A stretch of DNA of 64,000 bases from Oxytricha trifallax (GCA_000711775.1 ARYC01000057.1:241459-305458); one strand, 5' to 3'. Numbered from the stretch's first letter, positions 38,191 to 55,459 are shown. Notes: generated by a model from the sequence alone, not told the origin. Translations and numbers: made by a program.

Positions 38191-39711
38191 ATGGACAAGC
38201 TTTAAAAATTTGAATATTAGCAATCTATCGAAAGCTACCTCGAGGAGAATCAAGTTTATGAACTTTTCGAGAATTTGGTTAAGTAGTTAGTCATCAACAG
38301 ACCCGATCAACCACTAGATTTCCTTATCTAGAAATTATCTAAGCCTGAACGTAAGTATCGAAAGTTATTGTCTTTTAGATATCGATATTGATGTATAAGT
38401 AATTTATTTGAAACCTCCTCTCTATAAATGGAAAGTTTGCTAAGTATACTTTTATAGCAAAGAGAATCTTCATCGTTGGACCACCAGGCAGCAATAGAAA
38501 GGAAAATGCCTTGGCACTTGCAGAATATTTCACTTGGTAAAGTATTTCAATCGGAGATCTATTAAAGAAAGAAATCCAAAAGAAGTCAGAGTATGGCAAA
38601 GCTATTAGCGAAAGCATTAAGAACTATAGATATGGTAAGACTCCTCTCTTATTTACTAATTTCTTTTCTAGTTGATGACAACATCATAATTGAGCTTGTC
38701 AAGAATCAAATTAAGAACTATGAGAAGGACAATCAATCATGGATTATTGAGGGTTTCCCAAGAACCAAAGTCTAAGCTCTTGCTCTGCAAAAGATTGGAG
38801 TGATCCCAGACAAATTTATTTTGCTCGATGCTAAGAGATCAGCATCAATCTCAAAAGTTAAGCAAAACCTTATTAACAACAATACCGTACTTTATGGACC
38901 AGAGTTAGAAGAAGTTGCTAACTAAGCAGTTGAAGAATACGAATTGCATATTAAGGGAGTGAAGTCAGCATTCAATGGATTCATTTATGAATATAACGCT
39001 GTCGACAAGGCTCAAAATGATGTTGCAAACGATTTGGCTCGTATGCTTAGAATTAGGTATAGAAGCAACGCTCCAAGAAGACCACCCAGAGTCATTTTAC
39101 TCGGACCCCCAGGATCAGGTAGATCTACATAAGCCGAAACTATTTCCAAAAGATACGGCCTTGTTCACATTTGTACTAGAACTCTATTGAAATAAGAAAT
39201 TTCAAGAAACCCAGAAGTTGGAAAGCAAATTTCAGCTGCTCTCGATAGTGGTAAACTTGTTCCAGACCAAATTGTTCTTCCTCTTGTTGAATAACGTTTG
39301 AAGCAATCAGATTGCAGAGTAAACGGCTGGATCTTAGATGGATTCCCATAAACCGATGCTTAAATAAATCTCCTTAAATCCTTGAAGATCAGACCATCCC
39401 TTGTCTGCCTTTTCGAACAACCTGAAGAAGAGTCTATTAGACGCTTAAGCAACAGAAGAATTGACCCTCACACAGGCGTCTACTACAATCTTGAAATTTT
39501 CCCACCAAAGGAAGAGACTGTAGCTTCAAGATTGATCGAGTTACATGAAGACAAAGAACAGACGGTCAGAAGCAGGTTCGAAGTATGGAACGGTCAAGTT
39601 TCCAATATTGAAGAAGCTTTTAAGAATATGTTACTCAATGTGCCCAGTGATAAGCCAGTCGATCAAGTTACTGAATTTATCTGCGATGCAATTTAAAACC
39701 CTATTTTCTGA
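38191..39711 (+). CDS. Adenylate kinase 8-like protein (two AK domains)
   Basis: Interconverts adenine nucleotides (2 ADP to ATP + AMP); AK8 members are axonemal. ATG 38191 (MDKLQKFEYQQSIESYLEEN), TGA 39709-39711; introns 38351-38457 and 38635-38671 give 458 residues. An N-terminal DPY-30-like helix region precedes domain 1 (KRIFIVGPPGSNRKENALAL, SIGDLL, WIIEGFPRTKVQA). Domain 2 follows (RVILLGPPGSGRSTQAETI, ICTRTLL, GWILDGFPQTDAQ, RRIDPHTGVYY lid). The P-loop of domain 1 reads GPPGSNRKE, so the usual GxGKG-T is degenerate; domain 2 has GSGRST with Arg in place of Lys. Both sites may be weakened. Domain layout and length match AK8. Confidence 0.82.
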
Positions 39712-39876
39712 TTTTGCTACAATATTTCACACCACCAATGTTTGCTGACAATCTTTAAATTTATATTTAAGGCATAAATATACAAATTTCTAAATTCTTC
39801 TTAAGTTGGCAGAAATTATAAGGGATTTTGATGAAATCACTTCTCAATTATTAATAGTAAATTATTATTAAAAATA

Positions 39877-41260
39877 ATGGGCAACACTTAACACTCTCTG
39901 ATATTGCATTAATTAAATGCTTTAAATTATCTAAAAGAGCACTAGGAGTTATTAATTAAATTTTATATTTTGATAATAAGTGGAGACTATTAAAAATCTC
40001 AGACAGATCGTGGGAAATCACTAAGTCCCTTTACAAGTTCCCGAAGTTTAATAACTTCAAAGTCTCCCACAAGACTTAATGAGAAAGCTTTAGTAACTTA
40101 AAATGATTGGGGAGGAGCCTCTTCAACTGTTAAATCATCTCGATACGGTGGTTTACTATAATTTATTATGAAATTTATTATTTGAAAACATTGCCAAAAA
40201 CTGATATTAAATTTGTGTCTCTTCTTATTAATAAGTTATACTATCAAACATTGGAGTGAATAACAATAATAATCTTTTTGCTAATGAGAGCAGCTAAAGT
40301 ACAAAAAATAAAACTAATTAAACTTAAAACCCTGGAGGGTAATCAACCAGTAACACTCTCAAAAATGAAAAAGATAGTAGCTCCCAATTTAAATTTAATT
40401 AACATAATAATATTGCCGGTACCAGAAAGCTTATTATTCTTAATAAAAAATATTTTAAGATTATGACATTTAATTGAATAATTAATGTTTCATTATAAAA
40501 TTAAACTTTCTTACTTGATAATAGTAAAAAGTCAAGCAGTCAAATGAGTGCGAACAGAAGGGTATCTGACGAATATAAAAACATTTTAATAGGAGAAGAA
40601 AAATAAAATCATGATCGTTATTAAGAAGAGGAATAAGTTGTAGTAGGAAGTAAAATCTATAAAATTATATGGGTTATTATGCTTATTGTTAATTTTAATT
40701 CATAAGATCTCAAATAAAAATACCAGGATACATTAAAATAACAACTTTGTTTCATTAATTTACCACCTTAAAATTAAAAGTAAATAGCCAAGATATGAAA
40801 ATGCCATTGAAATGGAAGAACCAGGAGACTTTGAAATAATGTTCACATAGAGTTAGAATGCAAGTCATGTTTATTTAATATTTTTATTGTTTTATATTCA
40901 AAATGTTAAATCTTTGGCTGCAACAGGTGGTCTAATCTGTAAATTTTTATTCTATTTCATGAAATATCTATTAAACTAAATGAAATTCAATAAGATTTAT
41001 TGCTGATTTCTTTTTGAATAACCCCTTAAAATGAGCCTATTTAACAATTACACCTCAACAAAGCCTCTAAAATACTGAAGCAATATTCAAGTGTTTAAAA
41101 AGGAGCAAATAAATACCCATTGCAATAGTTATCATACTAGAGCAGCATAATTAAATAAACTAATGCAAATAAAGTATAAAGTACTTTGAATCAAACAGCT
41201 ACATTACTCAAAGATAAACATTATTTGCAACATTTCATATTAGTAGTGCTTCCTATCATT
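39877..41260 (+). CDS. N/Q-rich protein, unknown, broken by IESs
   Basis: Start ATG 39877 (MGNTQHSLILHQLNALNYL); MG-N-T could be myristoylated. Coding blocks: 39877-40159 (SGDYQKSQTDRGKS, TSSRSLITSKSPTRL, NDWGGASSTVKSSRYGG), 40239-40410 (LSNIGVNNNNNLFANES...), 40520-40660 (MSANRRVSDEYKNILIGEEK), 40795-40870 (YENAIEMEEPGDFEIMFTQ) and 41030-41230 (NEPIQQLHLNKASKILKQYS). IES pointer TACTAT (40154/40239) restores the frame between the first two. The 3' end is not defined; the frame runs open into the next locus. No domain recognised. Confidence 0.5.
40154..40238 (+). other. IES with pointer TACTAT
   Basis: TACTAT at 40154-40159 and 40239-40244. Removing 85 bp joins SRYGGLL to SNIGVNNNNN in frame. 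Confidence 0.7.
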
Positions 41261-41310
41261 TATTAATCAAAAGGTTTTCAATTTTAAAATAGCTTAATTA
41301 GAATTAGTGG

Positions 41311-41521
41311 TTAATTTATTCAGGTTTCCATTGACTGGGTTGAGATTATTCTTTATAATATTGCCTCCTTAATTTATAGCAGAATAGTTATTCTAAATTT
41401 CCTTGTCGTTTTAAACTTGGATTTATTATTGGGAAGTTTTATTTTATTGAGGTACCTCGCCATCAGAGTTTGATGATGAGGATGAGTCGTAACCTTCCAA
41501 AAAGTCTTGTAAATCTGACAT
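41311..41521 (-). CDS. Inverted first MDS of the CAMK-like kinase gene
   Basis: On the minus strand, ATG 41521 opens MSDLQDFLEGYDSSSSSNSD and runs through a Gln/Asn-rich stretch. The plus-strand kinase locus that starts at 41871 has no start codon of its own. Both pieces carry AATAAATTAA (41311-41320 as its complement, and 41871-41880). Joining there gives NPVNGNLNKL directly to RFGDKRNENKNDSRQ in frame. I therefore read this as MDS 1 of that gene in inverted orientation. The alternative is an independent short gene ending at TGA 41267-41269. Confidence 0.65.
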
Positions 41522-41870
41522 ATTATTAATACAATATATTTTATATTCTATAATATGAATTTAAATTTATATTAATTCATTTGAAATCATGTGAATGTCA
41601 TTAAATTTAAACATAAAGAATTCATATTACCATTTAGTTTAATAAAATTAGCAGGAAATTAGAGTGATATAAAGAATAAATTAATATATTATCTTTAGAT
41701 TAAATTATAAACTAACTTATCAATTCACATAGTATGGAGATAAATACTAATTAAAACGCAGCTATTACTCAATGATAAATACATACTATATAATATTTTT
41801 ATATTATATTTATTGGTTAAAATTTTATTTTTTATTGTTTATTAAAATTAAAAATCTTATAATTTGTCCA
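41522..41870. other. IES-like AT-rich stretch between inverted MDS and kinase body
   Basis: About 350 bp, extremely AT-rich, no frame. It separates the inverted MDS 1 from MDS 2 of the kinase and would be eliminated in that model. Confidence 0.5.
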
Positions 41871-44800
41871 AATAAATTAAGATTTGGCGATAAAAGAAAT
41901 GAAAATAAAAATGATAGCAGGCAATCGCCTTAGAACAAAAAAGGGTTGAGAAATTTAGAGACAGGAACCTTTGAATATAAATAAGAAGACTCGATGATTG
42001 AAAATCAGAGATCCCCAGCAAAAGATAATATTGCATTATTATTAATTATTATTTATTTTATTTTATTTCGAATTTTACTTTAATATGATGATTGTATTTT
42101 TGTAATAACGAATTGAAAGAATATTCCAAAGAGAATAATGTGGCAAAAGAACTTCAATCATAATATTGTGAAATTTATATATCAAATAATAAATTTATTG
42201 CAAAATCTTTAAATTTTCATCAATTTTATATAATTCTTCGTTTAGCAATAAAAATAATCTCAATTGACACCTTAGGAGCAGGAAGAATTTAGTAAATTGA
42301 AGAAAAAGTAGAAATATTCAGAGTATTACTATTTTGAAAAATTGCTGGGTCAAGGCGCATTTTGCTCAGTTTACCAAGCTATCGACAATCAATCAGGAGA
42401 AACCATAGCAGTAAAGGTAAGTTTTTGAAATGAAAAATTAATAATTTACTAATGATGTAAACACTCTTTTTCCAAGATGTGCATCGTATTATAAGATTTT
42501 AATGTAATTTTAAAATGGATATGTTTTAACTTTGGGGGGGGGAAGTTTCCTGCCCCAAAATTTTATATGCACACAAGGGGGGAAGTTTCCTGCCCCATAC
42601 ATAAAAATATGTAATTTTTTAATAAAGAATTTACATTTTAATGAAATTCACATTAATTATTAATAAAAAAAACAATTATTTTAGCCTTGTTTATAATATA
42701 TAATTTGATAAAGAATAATTATGAACCTTGAAAATTATATATTAATAAAAGTTGTTTAGTACATGGTTATGGTAATTGAAAATGAAATTTATTTGTTTCT
42801 AATATTTTTATTGCCAAACAATATAAAATTTAATGTTGGGGGGCAGGAAACTTCCCCCCCTTAATTTTATATACACCATTTGCTTTGGTGAGAGCTTTAT
42901 TATAATAAATTTTAGGCTATTCATTTCTATATAACACTATATAAACTTAAAATATCTTTAAAAGTTCCCGAATTTAGCTAAGGTTTATATTTATCTATTA
43001 ATTTGATGCAATTTAGCTCAAAATAGCTATATTAAATATTTTGAAATAATATAATAAATCTTTTGATTAGGTCATTAGAAGAAAAAATCTAAATTAGAAT
43101 GACGTATACCTTTTAAGGCAGGAAGCAGAAATCCTAAAAACCATGGATCATTAAAATATAGTAAAATTTAAGCATGTAAGTCAATTTTAAATCTAATTTA
43201 TGAAATTATCATAAAAATCTTAGAAAACTGAATTACTCGCATCATTATGGTGTGCGTTACGTCAGATATTAATGAATTTCTTGTTTTTATAATTTTTAAA
43301 GATAGTTTATAGAGTTTTCCATGTTATAATTCTTTGAATTAATCATTATAATTTTTAAAATTAACTTAGATCCTAAAATTTAACTTTTTCTATAGATAAG
43401 GGAAATTGGAGGAAGATTTTTTCTGGGTATGGAACTTTTAAAAGGTGGTTAATTAACAGAGTTGATTAAAAGCAGAAAAGATTAAAATAAAAAATTTACA
43501 GATGAAGAAGCTTCTACAATTATGAGATGTATATTACAGGCAGTTGCTTATATTCATTCAATTGGAATAGTACATAGAGATATCAAACCTGGTAAGTTCA
43601 AGATTTTTAGCTCTAACTATTTGAAAGAATTGTCATTAAATTCTCTGTAATTTTGTTAATAACTATTTATCATAGACAACATTTTGGTTGGAGATGTGAA
43701 CGATTTGACTTAAATTAAACTTGGAGATTTTGGGCTGAGTGCTAAATACGAGCACAGCTCTTTCACAACACTCGATCAACATTTAGTCAAATTTAAATTA
43801 AATTTATTAATTATTGAAGGTACTTTAAAGTGTTTTATAATTGTGGTACATTGATATTTATGGCTCCAGAAGTTGCTTTAAAGAAAGAATATTCAAAAAG
43901 TGTAGACGTATGGTCTCTAGGTATTATATTTCTAAATAACAAATTACTAAGACAATTGAAGTAATTAGATTAAATTTACATAAAGCTAAAATTTAATATA
44001 TAAAATATTAACCTGTTTTTTACAAAGATTATAAAAGACTATTACATTTTATAGATAAAGTTGAATTCTTTTATAAAAAAAAGTAAAATTTTTAGCAGAT
44101 ACACTTTGAAATATTTAAACTGACTTTGTAAATTTAAATAAGCAAGACACTTAATTCTTATGCTTAAAAATTAATTCTATTCTAATTATAATGTATATGC
44201 TACTAACTGGAGGAAGTCACCCATTATTTTCAAGCAAAGATAGTGCTGAAACTTACAAAGAAAAACTTAGAAAAATTAAGCAACTTTCCTTTCCATCTCA
44301 TCTCTCAGTGTAACAAACATCATTCTTTATTTATTAATTCCATTTATAGACTAGCCAAGAATTTATTCATAAGATTAACAAAGTTCAATATTGCTCAGAG
44401 GTATGGAGCAGCAGATGGTCTTTAACACCCCTGGATAACTAGAATTAATAAAACTTTGATACCTTTGACACTTCCAGACAAGATGAATAATCTTGAATAA
44501 GAAAACAAGCTTAGAAATGTAAGAATAGATTATTTAAGTAATGAGGTTTTTAGAAAATGTCTCTGATGTTTTTCGCTTCAATAGTAAAGAAAACCAGCAT
44601 GAGAAATGGGGGTCTTAAGGAGAACAATTTCACTGACCCAGATATGTTCAACTATAAAAGATTGGTAAGTTAAGATATAACTATGATTAATCACTATTTT
44701 TAGTTAAACAAAGTGACTAAGAAAATCGATAGATGGTACGATGAGAAGCAAAAGTTAAATAAAGTTTTATTTGAAAGAGACGAAGAATTTATTGAGCATG

Positions 44801-46150
44801 AGTAAAGTCCTACTAATTTTGAAACTTCATCAGATGAAGATTTTAGCATAGATAGTGGGTCTAAGAGGAAAATTAGTTCGAAAGGGGTTTTCGATGCGAG
44901 AAGCTCTGAGATAACATCAAATGCAAGCAGCTCCAAAAAGAATAAATTTCCAAAATCTAACCCCCACAGCTTCAAACTAAGTCTCCTTGAAACTAATATA
45001 AATAGAAAACATGCGATTTGGTAGTATAAATATAATTATTTTTATTTTTTATCAAATGTTGCCAGATACTAATTTTATTTCTTTATAAAGAATATAGATA
45101 TATTTTCTAATTTTAGGAGAAATTGGAAAATTCAAATCTTTCATTAAAACAATTCAATAATGTAACAATATAAATGTGAATTTATAAACTTTACATGACT
45201 TTCGGAATTATTGATATAGAGTTTTTCTTTGTAATAAGATTGAAGGCTGTTATTTTTACATAATTATTAATTTCAATTATCTTTTCATATTAAAGGTTTT
45301 TTCACAATAATGATAACTTAAAGTCAGGAAACATTCAAGAAGATGAAGAAGAAGCAGATTTTATGTAGTTCCTTAAAAATTAAGACAATTAAAAGAAAGG
45401 TAAAACAGGCGGTAATTTATCATCAATGCAACAATAAAACTTCCCTAGAAGAAAAAGTCTTAAAAAGGGGTCTATAGCAGCAAGCCCTCCAGTTAAGAGA
45501 GATTAACAGCTAATTGACAGAAGAAAAAAGTCCCCAAACAAAGTAAACTCAAGTATATATCAAGGTGAAGGGCTACTCTCAAATCATCCTGAATCAGGTG
45601 CTTCAACATAAACTTCAAACCAATAAGCTTTCTTAAATTAGTTGTAAAATCAGGAAGGCTCTCCTAATATCACCTTGAAAATTCAAAATTAATCGTCTTA
45701 TGGTTCTTACTAGGATTAAAACTAGTTCGGTTTCAAGGCTTTCTAAAAAGACTACACCCCAGGATAAAATTAATATCAATCAGTCAAGCATGCTTCATCA
45801 AAATTCCCCGAGCAATCAATGGAAGAACAACTAAGACAGTAAAATTTTATAAATTCCGACAGAGTTCTGCAGATATAATAGCCTAGTTAATTTAATAAAG
45901 ATCTGATAGTAGACTAAAACGCCTATCCACTTAGCTCTTCAACATTTGTTGGATAGAGCGGTTTCAAGAAAAGTTCAAACGTAAGCTAAATATCTGGAGC
46001 AGCAGATATTAGTATATATGACATAAATCTAGGAGAAACAAATCCAAATACTAACTCCAACTTTGTTCATTAGAAAAGAAATTTAAAATCCATAAGAGGT
46101 GGAGAAGACTAGAATCATAAAAAATAATACTTTCAAATATAATTAACTTT
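41871..46150 (+). CDS. CAMK-like serine/threonine kinase with long Gln-rich tail
   Basis: Kinase domain in pieces separated by introns/IESs: YYFEKLLGQGAFCSVYQA ... ETIAVK (42330-42416, Gly loop and catalytic Lys), RQEAEILKTMDHQNIVKFKH (43110-43160), FFLGMELLKGGQLTELI (43410-43480), SIGIVHRDIKPDN (catalytic loop, 43560-43680), IKLGDFGLSAKY (43715-43750), CGTLIFMAPEVALKKEYSKS (43845-43900), DVWSLGIIMYMLLTGGSHP, and ITRINKTLIPLTLPDK. All key residues (K, HRD, DFG, APE) are present. After the domain come a Lys-rich helix and an about 270-residue Gln/Asn/Ser-rich tail (45300-46120). The stop is unclear; the 3' end meets the convergent RPA gene near 46150. The start lies on the inverted MDS at 41521. 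Confidence 0.82.
42534..42860. mobile_element. G-run inverted-repeat element, copy 1
   Basis: Left end carries two direct copies of a G-run followed by AAGTTTCCTGCCCC (42534-42556 and 42577-42596). The right end carries one inverted copy (42838-42860). The inside is AT-rich without a frame. It sits in the intron/IES between the kinase exon ending ETIAVK and the one starting VIRRKN. A second element with the same ends lies at 49425-49917, so this is a repeat family, likely a non-autonomous terminal-inverted-repeat element. Confidence 0.7.
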
Positions 46151-46174
46151 GTAGGTAATTAAGAAATTTAAGAT

Positions 46175-48376
46175 TCATTTTTGCATTTATTATTTTTCTC
46201 TTAGCTACAGTTGTTCTAATTTAATTCTCTTTATTTCCTCATCTTATCTGACAAATTCGTTTTACCTCCTTGCCTTTTAGGATTCAGAGAATTACTTTCT
46301 TTGCTTTTGATTAAGTTCTAGTTCTTATCTCTCATAGCCAATTGCTTTTTCATAAAGCTTGAGTCTTGAAAGTATCATTTAATTTTCAATTTACCAGCTA
46401 TGCTCCATTACTTTAGTGCAATTGAGTCTGAAATTTTTCGCTCCTTCTTCTTAACCATAATTATTGCCGTTATTATTTTGATAAGTGAGCTGCTTTGGTT
46501 TCACAATCAAGCCAAATTTTCTAAATTATCTGTCTGAAAAAGTGTCATTAATAACTTAGATATCACCTTAATCCTTTATTTCCTTAAGTTTATCAGCTGG
46601 TAAGCCCATGATTAAAGTTCCTTCTTGTTTATAAAAATTAATGAACTATGCGTCGGAGGCATCTGCCAATTTAGCTGAAAGCATATAGGTAGGAATGCAA
46701 GTTTAATAAGTTCTATCACAAGATTGGCATCTCCATCCCACACTTTCCTCGATAACCTTTCTTTTACAATCATCATTTGGACAAGCCAGATAGTAAGTCC
46801 TATCGTCATTTTTCAATATCCATATGTATGCACTCACATAAAAATAGCTTGTTAAGGATTGTTCTACTATGCTTTTGTCGCCTGAGTATAGAGCTTCCAT
46901 AATCTCACCTAAAAACCTTTGATTATCAAAGTTAAAAGATTTCTTTTCCTCTGGAAACTCTCCTTTTTCTTTTTGCACTGTGATACTTGAAAGCTAGCTT
47001 GGGTCTGCCAAATGATTGAACCAATGCTTTAGCTGCTGGGTTCTTGGATGAGAAGGATTGACAATAACTTAAGAATCTTCGTTCGAATTCAATGATCGGC
47101 CACCGAACTCACTTAAATTTGCTCTCTTAACAGCTATGACTGGATGTTCATCAATACTTAAGTCAAATTAATTGGCCAAATCTCCCCAAATACATAAAGC
47201 TATTGTTTGATTGCTTTCATCTGCAAGGTAAACAGTCCTTTAAGCTTTAGTACCACTTTTTAATTATTTTTCTTTTACAGGTTAACAATATTGGGCAATT
47301 CCAATAAAATCAATAGTCTTATTGCCATACATATTCTTGATATCTTAAATTGAAACAAAACTGAAAGCTACAGATTAAATTGATTCATCATCAACAGCTT
47401 CTTTAAATTCAGAGTGGTCTGTAAATATTAAACAAAACTCATTTTTGATAGCTGTGAATTTTTAGTTTGAAAGTTTTATTTAACCTCCTGAAATTGTATA
47501 GACTTTATTCTCTTTGATTTTACTATCAAATCTAGTAGCAGTATCATTAAAAAATGTACCCATAATTTAAGCTCCATGGCCATCTATCAGATCTATATTC
47601 AAGATTTTTCCTGGAAACTTTTCTCCATTTCTTCTAGTTTGAGTGTATTGTCTCATTTCATACTTTTTTGTAATTCTAGCTTTAATCCTCCAATCTTGAG
47701 AATTTTAAGAAAGCGCTGATATTGGAGTGAATTGAAAATAATCTGGAGCGAATTGTCCCTCTTAAGTCTTTTGTGATAAATCTTAATGTAGATTAATACT
47801 AAATGGATTTAGGCATTCCTCTGGATTTTCCCCTTGGAGAAGTTTTATATCTCTCATGTTGAGTTTAGGTTCATTTATCATTTCTTAGTCTAGATCTAAA
47901 AGAGGTATGATAGGTTTTGCTGGAATTGAGATGTTTAATTGCTCAAATTCTTCCTTAAAATTTTCGAAATCACCTTTATCATTTCTCTAAGCGTAGTCTA
48001 TGGGATCACCAATTTGTAGTTTAAGGATTTGATACAGTTTGGGCTCTTCTTTGATAATTAGGCAATGATGAGTAGGTGTTATTTTTTTAATATAGTCTTT
48101 GATTTCAACTATGCAATACTAAGTAAGATTACTGCATGGAACTTTATTGGCTTTAAAGCTGAGGTTATTTGGAGAATATAATGCATAAACGCATGAAATT
48201 CCATCTGACAGCTTTAATTTGACAACTTGAGAATCTTATTTTCCAATTTATGGTTGTCTCTTAATTTCAATGACTTAGAAAGTGAAATTCTCTTTCAGGG
48301 GTTCTGTAGCTTCAAATATTCTTCTTAATGCATTTCTTGAAAGCTCTCTTAATGGTTCTACTTTAGGTTGTGACAT
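46175..48376 (-). CDS. Replication protein A large subunit (RPA1)
   Basis: Single-strand DNA binding subunit used in replication and repair. ATG 48376 (MSQPKVEPLRELSRNALRRI), TGA 46175-46177, about 730 residues in one nearly uninterrupted frame. Recognisable parts: an N-terminal domain with VVKLKLSDGISCVYAL; OB-fold A/B region (WRIKARITKKYEMRQYTQTR, GEKFPGKILNIDLIDGHGAQ, IMGTFFN); DFIGIAQYC; and the C-terminal OB-fold with a zinc ribbon YYLACPNDDCKRKV ... GWRCQSCDRTY (four Cys). The C-terminus continues about 75 residues past the usual end as a charged helix (ERQELELNQKQRKQFSESQK), an unusual extension. Lacks IESs through most of its length, unlike its neighbours. Convergent with the kinase gene. 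Confidence 0.9.
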
Positions 48377-48539
48377 AAAATTAACTTATATTTTTGATTG
48401 AGTTTTGATCAAATTTTAATTCTAATTTTAATTTACCTCAAATTATTTCTTAAAATATTTCAGGGTATTTTCCTTGTTTATGAATGTTTAAAAATTTAAG
48501 AAAATAATTTATTCAACATTTAATTGTTTCACAATTTTT

Positions 48540-53330
<4,791 letters not shown>

Positions 53331-54343
53331 TCAAAATATAGGTGAGAAATTAGAGTTTCCACTTGTTATACTCCCCATAAGGAACTTCTCAGGTAAAGCT
53401 ACATATAAATTAAAAACTCCTGTTTCAATATTTTACTTATAATCTGAAGTTAGTCTCCATCATTGATGAAATTTATTGGACTTTCCAATTGACTTAACAA
53501 GTAGTCATAGCATTCACTAGCTTTTAAATTCATGTTTTTCATGCCAATAATGTGCAAATGCTTATTGAAATCTTCCTCGAATCTTAAATGTCTCATGATT
53601 TCTGAGATGAGCCAACCACAGGTGAGATTCAAATTGCTCTTACTGTCATATTAAATAGTGACGTATCTAAAAATGCAAGTTACTCACATGATTTCGTGAA
53701 TTAATTGATGTAAAAACTTACTTTTGAGCATCATAAAATACTTTAATGCTGGTATCGTAGTCTAATGGTGAACTCGCTTTTTCATCTTCTTCCTCTTCTT
53801 TAAGTGACTATGATTTAGATCTCTCTGTAGTTTTTTAATGAATGTGCTCTATTTCATTTTTTATGATATCCCCCTGGTTAAATGTGAATCTCTTAGTGTT
53901 TTCGTTTCTTTAAGAGTTTGGGAAGATGGCCTAATCTTAAAACGATTGCTACACTTCACTTGAAATTCTTACTATGTTGAAATCTTATATTAAGTCAGCC
54001 TTTACATTCTTATCATCACTCTGTATTTATTATAACTATTCTCCTGGCTTGAGCTTTGAGTTTTGAGATACTGCATTCTGTATTTTGCCTTTTTTATTTG
54101 TGTTATGCAAATGATCTTAGTACTTTGTTCTTTCAACTGATAACAAACTAGAATAAAAAGTTTCATTTTAAGTTACAATATATAAATTTTTTACCTTGAT
54201 TTCTATTGAAAATTGCTGTTTGGGGATTTTCTTTCTAAAATACTTGGCCTCTTAAACTTTTCATCCTTGCTTGGAGACATCTTAGAAGCGAGAATAGAGT
54301 TTTTCAGTTTATCTTTGAGTTAAGATAAATTAAAAATTTTGCA

Positions 54344-55219
54344 TGTTCTTCATACTAAAAAATAATTCTAATTAAGGCAATAAACAAGTTCAAGAAATAA
54401 GTGATGCAAAAAAAGTGCTGGGAAAAAGGCCTTTACTATCCATCTTACCAAATAAAGATTCTAATAAATAAAGGATGGGTCTTGGATTCTCAAAAATTTA
54501 AAAGTCAAATTCGGATGATGATAACGAAGACGAAGTAGAAGATTTAATGTCACGAGCAAGAATCAACATCACAAAGAAAAATCAGCAGGATACAATAATC
54601 AAGTAGAGACAGTAGTAAGAAGATGGATTGAAGTGCAAAGACTAGCTGGATAAGGAGGAAAGAGAGAGAATCGAAAAACATAAGCAGAAACTGCAAAATA
54701 TCAATCCATAGGCTTAGAAACTTTTCGAGATGCTCCCTCCTCCTAAGTACTCTATCGATGCCTCAATTTCATCTGCCTTGAGATCCAATAACAATCACAT
54801 TGATGATCTTGGTTTTTTAGAATCTTATTTTTATATTTGTAAATGTGGACATTAGCTACATACCATTAGAAAAAGAAGACGACGATTACCTTTCAAGACC
54901 AAAGCCCAAATCAGGACTTCCAGGAGCTCTGTTGAATGATGATAAATACATAGATATCAACGGAAACGACATGCTAAACAAAGAAGAATTCTACCGCAAT
55001 CACTTGAAAAAGCATTCAATCAATGCCTTTAAAGATTAGACCATGCAGAGAATGAAAGGCACTTATGATTAAATAAACAGTCTTGCATAGAAAGGGAAAG
55101 GTAAAAATCATTTAGCCTCGTTGGCTAGCGATCACATGGATTTTATTACTAAGTTTGAGGGTGATAAAAATCAAAATTTGGATGAATTCAGATAAAAGAG
55201 AGCTAGGTATGGTTGGTGA
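54344..55219 (+). CDS. Charged protein of unknown function, between kinase halves
   Basis: Frame opens with ATG 54344 (MFFILKNNSNQGNKQ) or more likely later at ATG 54472 (MGLGFSKIQKSNSDDDNEDE). It continues through VEDLMSRARINITKKNQQD, a proline motif EMLPPPKYSIDASISS, a short intron/IES at about 54810-54845, then ISYIPLEKEDDDYLSRPKPK, GLPGALLNDDKYIDINGNDM and a Lys-rich end closing RARYGW with TGA 55217-55219. DDKYIDINGND resembles a Ca-binding loop but lacks a clear EF-hand frame. Its start is 64 bp from the divergent kinase start. Confidence 0.6.
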
Positions 55220-55459
55220 GACGATAAAAATATACATAAGTTTGACTAGGCTATATCAAAAAGCAAGTATTTTTAATTAATTTCTTAAATAGTTATATAT
55301 TCATAAAACATGAATAACTTCACATGAATTAAATAATTTAAATCGGAAATCTAAAAACTCATAAAATAGAATGATTATTCTTGTTCTTATGAGTCAGTTT
55401 AAAATACTTTAAATGTGTTTAAAGGACACTATTTTTTATATAAGAATTTAGAATGCCCT

